Positions 1 to 11,060 of a stretch of DNA of 64,000 bases are shown here, piece by piece. Within the stretch, counting starts at the first letter, position 1. Every line of letters begins with the position of its first letter. The DNA is taken from NCBI GenBank assembly GCA_964304625.1, contig OZ199838.1, forward strand, positions 14,136,001 through 14,200,000, written 5' to 3'. The stretch comes from Kudoa neothunni. Its lineage: Eukaryota > Cnidaria. A program made the position numbers and the translations under genes. The notes below the pieces were generated by a model that saw only the letters and a program-made list of their open reading frames with translations, did no database searches and was not told where the DNA came from.

Positions 1-302
1 TTAGATATGAACATTGACTTATAAACTATTTAAGAATTTAGAGAATAAAAATATACACATTCCTGAGTTTAAATACTAGAATTTATATGAATTAATTTAA
101 ATTTATTCTATTTATTATAATGGATATGTAGCTAAAAAAATATGTTCAACAATATCCGTTTAATATTTAATTGATAAGTATATACGATGATTATTTCGAT
201 TAGATTCATACTATTTAATTATATATGATTTTCCGTTATACTGTCGTTTTATTCATGACGGGAATATTTATATTTAATCTTATTTTAATTTTATTAATTA
301 AT
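1..302. other. 5' flank of first orphan membrane gene, duplicated at about 7150
   Basis: AT-rich non-coding flank. Its sequence recurs with small changes at about 7150-7458, directly upstream of the second gene copy, so the duplicated unit started at or before base 1. No other gene is visible here. Confidence 0.7.
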
Positions 303-3281
303 ATGAGACCATTTGTACACATTTTTTTATTGGTGGCAGTTTTGATATGTACATATTACTATTGTTTTCATTAGTTCATATCATTCATAGACGCCCATGG
401 TTATTCCGTCAATGCAACCACGTCAACAGCTGTAATTGTTGTGAAAGCTCTCTCCTATAAAATTATAGATGAGTCTGGTAAAAAAGTAAAACTGACATTG
501 AGTGGTACTGATTATGGTGCTAACAAGCATTGTCTCATAAAGAAGGGCAGTAGTGCTTTAACTGAATATGAGGACATTGACATAAACACAAGTCAGGTTG
601 ATAACAAAAGTGTAATTAGTTGCAACAGTGCTGATATTAAATTGACATATGAAAAACTCTCCCCAAGAAACAAGTATATATATGTTTTCAAAGCAGAATC
701 CGATTCAGGTGCTAAAGCTGGTGTAAAGGGAGGAAATGTTTTTGGATTTGAAATACGTATATAAATATCTAGGAATAGCATTTATTTATCTTATCGTTAT
801 TTAGCATTATTGGTAAATCCTCAGGTAGAAATATCAATAGAAACTCAAAAATTGAAATTTTCTACTAAAACTTGTAATCCAGTTACCTGCCCTGTTAAAT
901 ACAAAAAGGAACAATACAACGCCGGGCAAGCTGCAGCTGACTGCGCCCAAGCTAGTGACGTCGAAGTAGAATTTGATTTGATGATTCCATATTATGAAAT
1001 GCAATGTGATAAGTATCCAAGCTTCTTTTATCATATGCCAAATGCATACATGAAAAAAGAAATTGACGTTTTTAAACCACAATATTATGTAGCCTTTAAA
1101 TCAAATACTGATCAAACCAAATACAATATTCAATTTACAAACAAGTTCCCAACTGAAATTTGCCGTTTTGGTATTAGAGATACTACTGCTACAGGAACTT
1201 CATTTTCACATGTTTGTGGACCTGAAGGAAAAGAATGTTACGCACCCTGTGATAATGTTCAGCTAACTCTTACCCCATCAAAAGTTCTTGTTGATATTTC
1301 AATCCAAACCAGACACCATAATATAAAATTAATGGATAATAATTATGATGGATATAAATCGACTAAATTTGGTATGTTATAACAAATTTTATTATTTTTA
1401 AACTATATATATATAGCCATTGTTGAGCCAGAAGGTGGTTTGTTGAAAAATATAATAAGTACCGGAGTTACGCTAAATGCATCTCCTTTTAAACTGAGTA
1501 GTACACCTTCATTTACTACCTGCACCATAAAACACTTCGAAGCTGATAAACCAAGACCGAATGCTAGAGGAGGTACAACAACAAAATGCAATGCTTCCGC
1601 TTGTGCAATAACATGTGATGCTAGTCTAACAATTAAAGAGTTACCCGAAGGAAAACCAATGATGATTGAAATAGAATCTGGAATTAATAACCCAGAAAAC
1701 TTTAATGAATACTTATTTGTAAGAACAAGTAAATTTGATTTCAAAAATAAAACGTATATTAATTTGTTAATGTAGAAAACAACGAAAATAAAGTATTTAA
1801 CACTGCCAATCCAACAGCAACTCAATCAACAATTGTAATTAAAGCATTAGAAGGTGATGAAGATAACACCACAAACCAACCCACTTGTTCCTATTACATA
1901 AGCATAACAGGAAAAAATGAATTCGTTGATGCACATTGTGCCGATAGCTACCCTTGCAGAGGCCATTGCAAGGAGTCAAAAACTATCATTAACCTTACCC
2001 TAGGATCAACTTATGACATCAAAGTTATTGCACACAAGGAATTTGCACCGAAAACATACACCGGAATTAAAAGTAATATTTTTATTCTTATAAATGAATA
2101 TTATTGATTATGATAAGATTTGTTAACACTTTCCCTCACATCAAATTTCTTGGATAAAGGATTCAAAGTTGTTGGAACCTTATCTATTCCTGATCCGGAT
2201 GCGAAATGCGAATTTAAACTCCAGAGAAAAGATCAAACATTTAAGGATGTTTTAGTTTGTCCTCCAACTATTTCAACTCCAAAAACAAGCGTTACATCTA
2301 GAATAGTAGAGGGCAAGCTAAATAATGCTGTTGAAGATTCAACTAATTCTGTTAAAAAATTAACTTTACCATCTGCATCCGATGAAATGAAAGTTGCGAG
2401 AGCAGGAAACCCCTCCTCCGATCCAACCACACCTACAACACCATCAACAAACATTGCTGTACAATTTCCACCATGCATCCAGGCACCATTATGCAATCAT
2501 ATTGTTGTGAGTGAAGGGTATGAAGCAGATAAAGAATATAAATTGTTAGTTACAGCTATTGGAAGGTCAGAAGAGGTATCTATAACTATATCGAAAAGTA
2601 ATATTATTTTCAATTTTATTCTTTACCAATTATGAAATATATTGATATATTTAATTCACATATTGTTATAAATTATATTTTAAATCATTCGCATTATAAA
2701 CTTTTTCATTTAGATCCATCACTCGTATCCAATGAGGACGTGAATAAACAAATAGATATAGTGATCGTACGCGACGATAAAACACTACAAGTTAAGACCA
2801 TTCTACCTCCGGGTTCGGATGAAAATTCTTCGTGCAAATGGGAATTAATGGAATGGGATAATGTTGCTAAACCAGTTGTGAAAAAATGCATGGTTGTTAG
2901 TCAAGATTGTGCCGCTTTTCCATCTTGTAAGGATATCTCAATTTCGGATGTTGAAGATAGCAATGATTACCGTGTAAGGGTAATTCATAGCATTGATGGG
3001 ACAATTTTTGGAACTGCTATAATAAAAAGAGGTATTTATTAAATTATTATATTTTCATAATTTTTATAATTAATAAATAGGCGAAACATCGAACAAATCA
3101 ACGTAATTTCACGTATATGTTACAATTTTTAGATATTTTTTAGGTCAAAGAATACAATGTAGTTCACGTTTAATTTATCTTACTAATTTTTCCACTCAGG
3201 ATAGTTGCAATTGTGGTTCCGGTTGTAATAATGATAATTGGAATAGGATTCTATTTCGGATACATGAAAAATAAAAATTAA
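303..3281 (+). CDS. Orphan type I membrane protein, six Cys-bearing modules (copy A)
   Basis: I do not recognise the family. Nine exons join in phase: 303-348, 391-756, 805-1371, 1417-1728, 1776-2072, 2118-2597, 2714-3031, 3081-3102, 3200-3281, giving 830 codons with stop. Exon 1 encodes a signal peptide starting MRPFVHIFLLVAVLI, ending near AHG. Exons 2 to 7 each encode one module of about 100-190 residues; modules share spaced cysteines (typically C-x-[FYW] early, then a Cys cluster such as CAPC, CRGHC or FPSC just before alternating hydrophobic residues, then Y-x-[VL]-x-V), which resembles a fibronectin-III or Ig-like fold with disulfides. The last exon encodes one membrane helix (IVAIVVPVVIMIIGIGFYF) and a seven-residue tail, YMKNKN-type. 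Introns 1 to 7 are phase 1, so the module exons are symmetric 1-1. Probably a surface receptor or adhesin; the function is unknown. Confidence 0.85.
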
Positions 3282-3476
3282 TTATTCATGATTCAATTAT
3301 ATACAATGGTTGAATTTTAATTTTTTACTGAGATTTGGTTATTTTTAATATTTTATTGGTATGTTTACATTAATTATTATTTTTTCTATTATATCTAATA
3401 ACACGCATTCAAAATTCTTATTCTTTGAATGAGATATATTATTTCGTATCAATGAAACATTTATTAGGATCAAAAT

Positions 3477-4412
3477 TTATATAACAAAGAATAATATAAA
3501 TATTATTGAAATTAATGTCAACAAAGTAGTTATTGCAATAATCTGTTTTTTATCTAACACAAAATTGTTAAGATTTAAACAATTAAAATGTTACTTTTTA
3601 TTTTGTTCTGTACGTCAGTTAATTTCCCAATTAAATTTTTTGTAATCATTTCTTGTTTCATGCATTCTTCCTCAATATTGGTAATTAACCTAATCAAATA
3701 TTAATTTCAACAGTTTAAATTTAAATTAACTCGTTTTGTTCGCTAAGTTCATTGTTCATCTCTATGCCAATATATTTTAGTCTGCTAACGCCCTTGTTTA
3801 TTTGCGAAAGGTAGTTATTATCAATATTTTCTAGATTCTATATTTTTATTAGTTGTGACATGTTGAGAAATATTTGTATGAATTTACAACGTAGGTAGTT
3901 ATATTCTCCTATATATAATGTTCCAGAAATGTTTCAGAAATATTTATTAATTACTTTTGTATTATTTGTTCCAATAGAATTTAATTGTAGTGTAATTTGT
4001 TGAAGAATTTCCTTTCTGTGCATTATTTCATCTTTGTCAATATCAGGGAATTTATCTACATGCGAAATGTATGTCACAACATCATCTACAGCGTAAGATT
4101 TATAACTTTGGTTATTTATCACTATATTTACAGTGTTCTGTAAAGATTGGATTTCTTTCTTCAAATCAGCCAAACAACTATTTGAATTCTGATCATTTAA
4201 ATTTGATCGGGTATCCAAAAATAAATTTATTCTATCCTTGACATCGCTATTTTTAAAACTTAGTCATAAATTCATTGATTTCTGCCAAATTATTTTTGTT
4301 TGGTGAATTTTAACAAAAAGGCCTACCTGTATACATCGTAGAATGGATCTTTCACGTTTATGTTTACACCACGAGAAGGAACGATCCCACTAATTGCAAA
4401 ACTCTGTGTCAT
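3477..4412 (-). CDS. Qc-SNARE, syntaxin-6/10-like
   Basis: SNARE of endosome/trans-Golgi trafficking. Six exons (4412-4327, 4258-3955, 3908-3888, 3837-3731, 3689-3581, 3542-3477) join in phase to 231 codons with stop; syntaxin 6 is about 255 residues. The N-terminus carries the syntaxin-6 hallmark DPFY (VKDPFYDVY). A helical region follows, then a SNARE motif (INKGVSRLKYIGIEMNNEL, EQNELI) and a C-terminal anchor helix of about 21 hydrophobic residues (IIAITTLLTLISIIF...). Introns are 38-68 bp and exon 3 is a 21-nt microexon. The gene is tail-to-tail with the orphan membrane protein, with 195 bp between stop codons. Syntaxin 6 versus 8 is not settled, since only the DPFY start argues for 6/10. 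Confidence 0.82.
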
Positions 4413-5503
4413 TATTCGTTTAATCTATAATAAATAACACTTTTGTTTGTTTTAGCGTCGTTTAATATTATTAAAAATTTCAATACTAACATTACTATTC
4501 TCATACGTTTCCTTCAAATTTTCCAGATGTTATAACATATTCAAATTCCCAAACAATAACTAATTATAAATTTGTATAAAGAATTTCTTGAAATAAATTT
4601 AAATTCTGTATTCAATGTATACTCTTAGTCTAGTGTATGATCCCACTAAAACAGCGTTTCCCTTTTATTTTTTCCCCGCACCCCCAATGATTTCTTCATG
4701 CACCCCCTATAGGGAAACCCTGCACTAAAATAAGGGATTATGCATCTTCGCCCCCCTAATGACCGATATTACATTACCGCGTGCAATCACGACTACTACA
4801 ACAGGTACTACGACCACTACTAACGATAGTTCCCAAATACAGTTACCATAGTAGTTATTTCTCAATTACGATCTGTGTCCTCTTCTGCGCACAATCATAA
4901 CATCTAGTAATATCTACCGAATTATAAATAAAACGTCCGATGTATATAGACTTTGGATTATAATTAATTCAATATGAAATAATATCGATTACTAAATTAT
5001 TAATTTAATAATTTATATTATAATGAATGTGGTAAATAAAATTATATGTTTTACCGGAGTGTAAGATATTTCAATTAAGGTCTTACAGGTCATATTTATA
5101 TAATTTTAGAAAATTCTAGTAATATTGACTTTAGATAATAACAAAACGTAAAGTAAACAGTTTTAAAAAAACTATGCAGTTAAAAATTTATTTCAAATTA
5201 CACAGTTTTAAAAAAAACTTGGAGATGAGACAGAAAAATTTATTAAGGTTTATTATTCCTAAAAATAAAAAAGAATTATGATGAAAAAATAGTTTAGCAA
5301 GAAAAAGAATCAACAAAACCTTAATTTTTAAGAAAAGTAAGTAAAGAAATATTTGCGAACGTTAGAATCGTGTATATTTAATACGAGGATTGTAATTTTA
5401 AATGAATGGAAAAAGTGCTTTTCTATAATCCAATCGGCATGTTAAACGAGTATTTTGATTATGTGAGAACATGAATCTTTTGCATTAATTATCCGCTAGA
5501 GTT
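4413..5503. other. Intergenic, no gene seen apart from a 71-bp MITE
   Basis: AT-rich spacer between the SNARE start codon and a Tc1/mariner-type element. It holds the short MITE at 4652-4722. No exon with supporting splice sites or family motif was found. Confidence 0.5.
4652..4722. mobile_element. 71-bp hAT-type MITE with perfect 8-bp target duplication
   Basis: Left end CAGCGTTTCCC and right end GGGAAACCCTG are inverted repeats with one mismatch in the first twelve bases. CACTAAAA flanks the element on both sides (4644-4651 and 4723-4730), which is the 8-bp duplication made by hAT transposases. It has no coding capacity. Confidence 0.85.
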
Positions 5504-5507
5504 TATA

Positions 5508-6693
5508 CCGGGTTTTACATCCAAAACCGGACGCTATATATACTTAAGCAAAAATTTATTTTATGTTGCATTTAAAAAAAAAAACAACTCAAATATAATT
5601 TATAGAAATTAATGAAGATTATAATAGTTTTTAACTTCTAGGAATGTCATCTAAGGTGTGACACAATCCAAGAAAACTTTCTCTATGTTGAAAGTAATTC
5701 TTTAAATTTTCCTCAGTGACAGATTGAGAGGAAGTTGTCATTCTCTGTATTAAATCACGATGTCCACAGGTAGGGCCATCTTTTCTAGTTTTCGATTTAA
5801 TTTGAAAAAATACCTCCTCACAAGGGTTCGAAAATGGCGAGTATCGAGGTAGATATTTTATCTCATAAGAATAGTTGTCAAAAAATTCCATATTAGAACG
5901 ATGGAATCTGACGTTATCCATGATAATAATGTAGTCTCCATCGCCCAACACATTTTTTAATTGGTTTAAAAATTGTTGAAAAATTTCACAATTTACATCC
6001 CTGTTAATGGATTCACAGTAAACTACGCTGATAGCACTGACAGCCAGGATCATGGTTACGTTCGGTCCTCTACTGCTAATCACCGCTGGATTGGGAGTTA
6101 TTCCAACAGGAGCGCGTCCATGAGAGCGTAGTAAATGGAGGGAAAAGGGGCTTTCATCGACGAATATCACCTTTTCATACCGGACATTTATTGGTAAGTT
6201 TTTGTACCTATTGGCGCATTCTCTCCGTTCTTGCTTTACATCGGGTGAATTGCGACTTTGAGATATCTGTTTTATCATTTTAAATTATATGTTCATTTTT
6301 TGAGGCATCTCCAAACGGTTGTTTCGCTCATCCAAATTGAGTTTTTGGATCGCAGACTGTAAAGTTATGGTACAGTTGTCCTCAATAAGCTGGAGAAGTT
6401 GGCGCTGGACGTCCTCAGTAATCTTAATATCCCTTGGGTCGCCTCTTACATCTTTTGTATAGGTTGCGAATGTTTTATACCTTTAACCATGCCATGCAGG
6501 GTAGATTTTGGTATTCCTAGATCGTAAGCTACCACGGAGAAAGATTTTCCTTAATCAATCACGAGCTTAATGGCGCGTTTTCTTAAGTCATCTGAAATAT
6601 TATTTCTTAATATTTTGTTGAATTTAAATTTGTTTGTTCCCTCGCTTTCCTACGCTTAAAAGTGCGCCGTTCGGTTATGGATGTAAAATCCGG
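5508..6693 (-). mobile_element. Tc1/mariner (IS630) transposon, degraded
   Basis: Ends are inverted repeats (CCGGGTTTTACATCCA left, TGGATGTAAAATCCGG right) with a TA on each side. The minus-strand frame 6278-5631 encodes the DDE_3 domain: IFVDESPFSLH (first D), IIMDNVRFHR (second D), YSPFSNPCEEVFF (E). Only 32 residues separate the second D and the E, fewer than the 34 usual in Tc1. The N-terminal helix-turn-helix part (6280-6660; frames with SDDLRKRAIKLVID and LGIPKSTLHGMVK) is interrupted by an in-frame stop and at least one frame change, so the copy is probably inactive. Confidence 0.85.
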
Positions 6694-6695
6694 TA

Positions 6696-7458
6696 TTAAG
6701 ATATATCGATTTTGTAAATTATAAATATTTGTAATAATATATCTGTATTTAATATTTAACCTAAAATTTTGATGCTAATTATCAAAGAGAAAATTTTTGT
6801 CTCGATGAAATAAATGTGATATAAATACTTATCGTAGACAGCTTTTTTGACCTTCAATAAGTGTAATTATTATTAGATGTGGATTACTTTAATTTTAAAC
6901 TGAATGCTAAACTTTTTATCTCATTTTCTTAATAAAAAAATTGAATTCAACCAATATATATATATATAATAGTTTTTACTTTTTCACTAAAATAGAATAA
7001 TAAGCTTTAAATTAAATTAAAAAAATATTATGAGTTAAAAAATAAATATCTTAGTTATAACATAACTTTTTAAAACGTATTGTCTTTATTTACCGATCGC
7101 CAATTTACATTTTTCTTCTAAGTATTTTTAGATTTTGTAAATTATAAAATATTGAATCAGATATGAACGCTGACTTATAATCTAATTAAGAAATTAGAAT
7201 AAAAATATACACATTCCTGAGTTTAAATACTAGAATTTACATGAATATATTTAAATTTATTCTATTTACTTATAATAGATATGTATCTAGAAAAATTTGT
7301 TTAATCATATTCGTTTAACATTTAATTGATAAGTATATACGATGATTATCTCGATTTGATTCAAACTATTTAATTATATATGATTTTCCGTTATATTGTC
7401 GCTTTATTCATGACGGGAATATTTATGATCTAATCTGATTTTAATTTTATTAATTAAT
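6696..7458. other. Spacer and duplicated 5' flank of second orphan gene
   Basis: AT-rich. From about 7150 onwards it matches the first 302 bases of the window and is the upstream region of gene copy B. It includes a short (TA)n run near 6955. No gene seen. Confidence 0.6.
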
Positions 7459-10434
7459 ATGAGACAATTTTTACACATTTCTTTATTGGTAGCAGTTTTG
7501 CTCTGTACATATAACCACTATTGTCATTAGCTGATATCTTTCATAGACGCCCATGGTTATTCTGTTAATGCAAACACACAAACAGCTGAAACTGTTGCGA
7601 AAGCTCTCTCCTATAAAATTATAGATGAGTCTGGTAAAAAAGTAAAACTAACATTGAGCGGTACTGATTATGGTGCTAACAAGCATTGTCTCATAAAGAA
7701 GGGCGATGGTGCTTTAACTGGATATGAGGACATTGACATAAACACAAGTCGGAGTGATAACAAAAGTGTAACTACTTGCAACAGTGCTGAGATTAAATTG
7801 ACATATGACAAACTTTCCCCAAGAAACAAGTATATATATGTTTTCGTAGCAGATTCCGCGCAAAATGCTGCAACTAAAGTAAAGGGAGGGAATGTTTTTG
7901 GATTTGAAATACGTATATAAACATCTAGGAATAGCATTTATTTATTTTATCGTTATTTAGCATTATTAGTAAATCCTCAGGTAGAAATATCAATAGAAAC
8001 TCAAAAATTGAAAATTTCTACTAAAACTTGTAATCCAGTTACCTGCCCTGTTAAATACAAAAAGGTTCAATACAGCTCTGAAGCGGCGGCAATTGATTGC
8101 GTCAGTGCTAAGGATGCTAAAGTTGAATTTGATTTGATGATTCCATTTTATGAAATGCAGTGTGATAAATATCCAAGCTTCTATTATCACATGCCAAATG
8201 CATACATGAAAAAAGAAATTGACGTTTTTAAACCACAATATTATGTAGCCTTTAAATCAAATACTGATCAAACCAAATACAATATTCAATTTACAAACAA
8301 GTTCCCAACTGAAATTTGCCGTTTTGGTATTAGAGATACTACTGCTACAGGAACTTCATTTTCACATGTTTGTGGACCTGAAGGAAAAGAATGTTACGCA
8401 CCCTGTGATAATGTTCAGCTAACTCTTACCCCATCAAAAGTTCTTGTTGATATTTCGATCCAAACTAGATATCATGATATAAAAGCAGTGGATACCAAGT
8501 ACGAGGGATATAAAGCGACTAAATTTGGTATGTTTTAGCAAATGTTTATGTTCTAAAACTATATATAGCCATTGTTGAGCCAGAAGGTGGTTTGCTGAAA
8601 GATATAATAAGTACCGGAGTTACGCTAAATGCATCTCCTTTTAAACCGAGTAGTACACCTTCATTTACCAGTTGCACCATAAAACACTTCGAAGCTGACA
8701 AACCAAGACCGAATGCTAGAGAAGGTACGCCAACGAAATGCGATGCTAGCAATAGTTGTGGAGATCAGTGTGGTAGTAACCTAACAATTAAAGAGTTACC
8801 CGAAGGAAAACCTATGATGATTATGATTACATCAGGTAGTACAGACAATCCAGCTAATTATAATGAATACTTATTCTTAAGAACGAGTAAATTTGATTTA
8901 AACAATAAAACATATATTAATTTCTGAATGTAGGTCCCAAAGCAGACACAGAATTCAGCTCTACCGATCGAATAGTAACTGAGTCAACAACTGTAATTAA
9001 GGCACTACAAGGTGAAGAAGATGCAACAGCAACCCAACCCACTTGTTCCTATTACATAAGCATAATAGGAAAAAATGAATTCGTCGATGCACACTGTGCT
9101 GATAGTTACCCTTGCAGAGGCCACTGCAAGGAGTCAAAAACGATTATTAACCTCATTCCAGGATCAACTTATGACATCAAAGTTATTGCACACAAAGAGT
9201 ACGCACCGAAAACTTACGCTGGAATTAAAACAAGTATTTTTGTTCTTTCGGAGGATATTATTGACTTTATAAGATTTGGCAACACTTACCCTTACATCAA
9301 GTTTCTTGGATAAAGGATTCAAAGTGGTAGGAACTCTATCTACTCCCGATCCAGATGCGAAATGCGAATTTAAACTCCAGAGAAAAGATCAAACATTTAA
9401 GGATGTTTTAGTTTGTCCTACTCCTACTTCAACTCCAAAAACAAGCGTTACATCGAGAATAGTAGAGGGCAAACTAAATAATGCTGTTGAAGATTCAACT
9501 AGTTCCGTTCAGAAATTAACTTTACCATCTGCATCCGATGAAATGAAAGTTGCGAGAGCAGGAAACCCCTCCTCCGATCCAACCACACCTACGACACCAT
9601 CAACAAACATTACTGTACAATTTCCACCATGCATCCAGGCACCATTATGCAATAATATTGTTGTGAGTGAAGGGTATGAAGCAGATAAAGAATATAAATT
9701 GTTAGTTACAGCTATTGGAAGGTCAGAAGAAGTATTTATATCTGTACCAAAAAGTAATACTACTTTCGATTTTATTTTTTACCAATTATTGAATATATTA
9801 ATATATTTAATTCACATGTTATAAATTATATTTTAAATCATTCGCATTATAAACTTTTTCATTTAGATCCATCACTCGTATCTAATGAAGACGTGAACAA
9901 AAATATTGATATAGTGATCGTACGTGAAGATAAAACCCTACAAGTTAAAACCATTCTACCTCCGGGTTCGGATGAAAATTCTTTATGCAAATGGGAATTA
10001 ATGGAATGGGATAATGTTGCCAAACCAGTTGTGAAAAAATGCATGGTTGTTGGTCAAGATTGTGCCGCTTTCCCATCTTGTAAAGATATCTTAATTTCGG
10101 ATGTTGAAGATAGCAATGATTACCGTGTAAGGGTAATTCATAACATCGATGGGACAATTTTTGGAACTGCTATAATAAAAAGAGGTATTTATTAAATTAT
10201 TATATTTTCCTAATTTTTATAATTAATAAATAGGCGAAACATCGAATAAATCAACGTAATTTCACGTATATGTTACAATTTTTAGATATTTTTTAGGTCA
10301 AAGAATACAATGTAGTTCACGTTTAATTTATTTTACTAATTTTTCCATTCAGGATAGTTGCAATTGTGGTTCCGGTTGTAATAGTGATAATCGGAATAGG
10401 ATTCTATTTTGGATACATGAAAAATAAAAATTAA
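7459..10434 (+). CDS. Orphan type I membrane protein, six Cys-bearing modules (copy B)
   Basis: Paralogue of the gene at 303-3281. Nine exons: 7459-7504, 7547-7912, 7961-8527, 8569-8886, 8934-9233, 9274-9753, 9867-10184, 10234-10255, 10353-10434, giving 833 codons with stop. Exon lengths equal those of copy A except exon 4 (+6 nt) and exon 5 (+3 nt), and all phases are the same. It starts MRQFLHISLLVAVLL (signal peptide) and ends in a membrane helix (IVAIVVPVVIVIIGIGFYF) with the same short tail. The splice site after exon 4 is confirmed by comparison: the frame beyond it is not conserved, whereas A|GT in B and A|AA in A both keep phase. Both copies look intact. The function is unknown. Confidence 0.85.
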
Positions 10435-10534
10435 AGGTTCATAATTCAATTATATAAGAACGTTGAATTTTAATTTTTTACTGAGATTTGATTATTTTGA
10501 ATATTTTGTTGGTACGTTCACATTAATTATTGTT

Positions 10535-10695
10535 TTTATAACCGAGGAAACTTTTTTAAAATTATTCTGAAAAAATGTTTAAAATTCTAAATGGGGGTAC
10601 CTTAGCTTTGTATATGTAGATTGAAATTTTTGTAATGTTAATTTTTATTTGTCATTCGAATAGAGAAATATATGGGGAATATTTAGTTATTATTA
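10535..10695. repeat. About 155-bp insertion specific to the 3' flank of copy B
   Basis: Aligning the flanks of copies A and B by eye shows extra sequence in B starting near ATAACCGAGGAAAC and ending before the shared TCTAATAACACGCATTC. The start resembles the AACCGAGGA end of the Merlin element at 37.5-38.6 kb. It could be a small MITE; the borders are approximate. Confidence 0.45.
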
Positions 10696-10754
10696 CATCT
10701 AATAACACGCATTCAAACTGTTTAATGTTTTTAACTCAATATATTCCTTCGTAT

Positions 10755-10860
10755 AAATGAAACACTTATCAAGATCAAAATTTATATAACAAAGAATAAT
10801 ATAAATATTATTGAAATTAATGTCAAAAAGTTGTTATTGCAATAATCATTTGTTATCTAA
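10755..10860 (-). pseudogene. Duplicated, broken last exon of the Qc-SNARE
   Basis: This stretch matches the membrane-anchor exon and 3' flank of the SNARE at 3477-3580. The anchor frame (IIAITT) reaches a stop early because bases are missing from the TTTGTTGAC stretch of the parent. The copy runs into a run of unknown bases, so the breakpoint of the tandem duplication is not visible. Confidence 0.7.
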
Positions 10861-11060
10861 NNNNNNNNNNNNNNNNNNNNNNNNNNNNNNNNNNNNNNNN
10901 NNNNNNNNNNNNNNNNNNNNNNNNNNNNNNNNNNNNNNNNNNNNNNNNNNNNNNNNNNNNNNNNNNNNNNNNNNNNNNNNNNNNNNNNNNNNNNNNNNNN
11001 NNNNNNNNNNNNNNNNNNNNNNNNNNNNNNNNNNNNNNNNNNNNNNNNNNNNNNNNNNNN
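10861..11060. other. Assembly gap (200 N)
   Basis: Exactly 200 unknown bases, probably a scaffolding gap of arbitrary size. It hides the right breakpoint of the tandem duplication and the left end of the next transposon. Confidence 0.99.

Noticed and set aside
10861-11060. Open frames of unknown residues
   Set aside because: They cross the run of N and carry no information.
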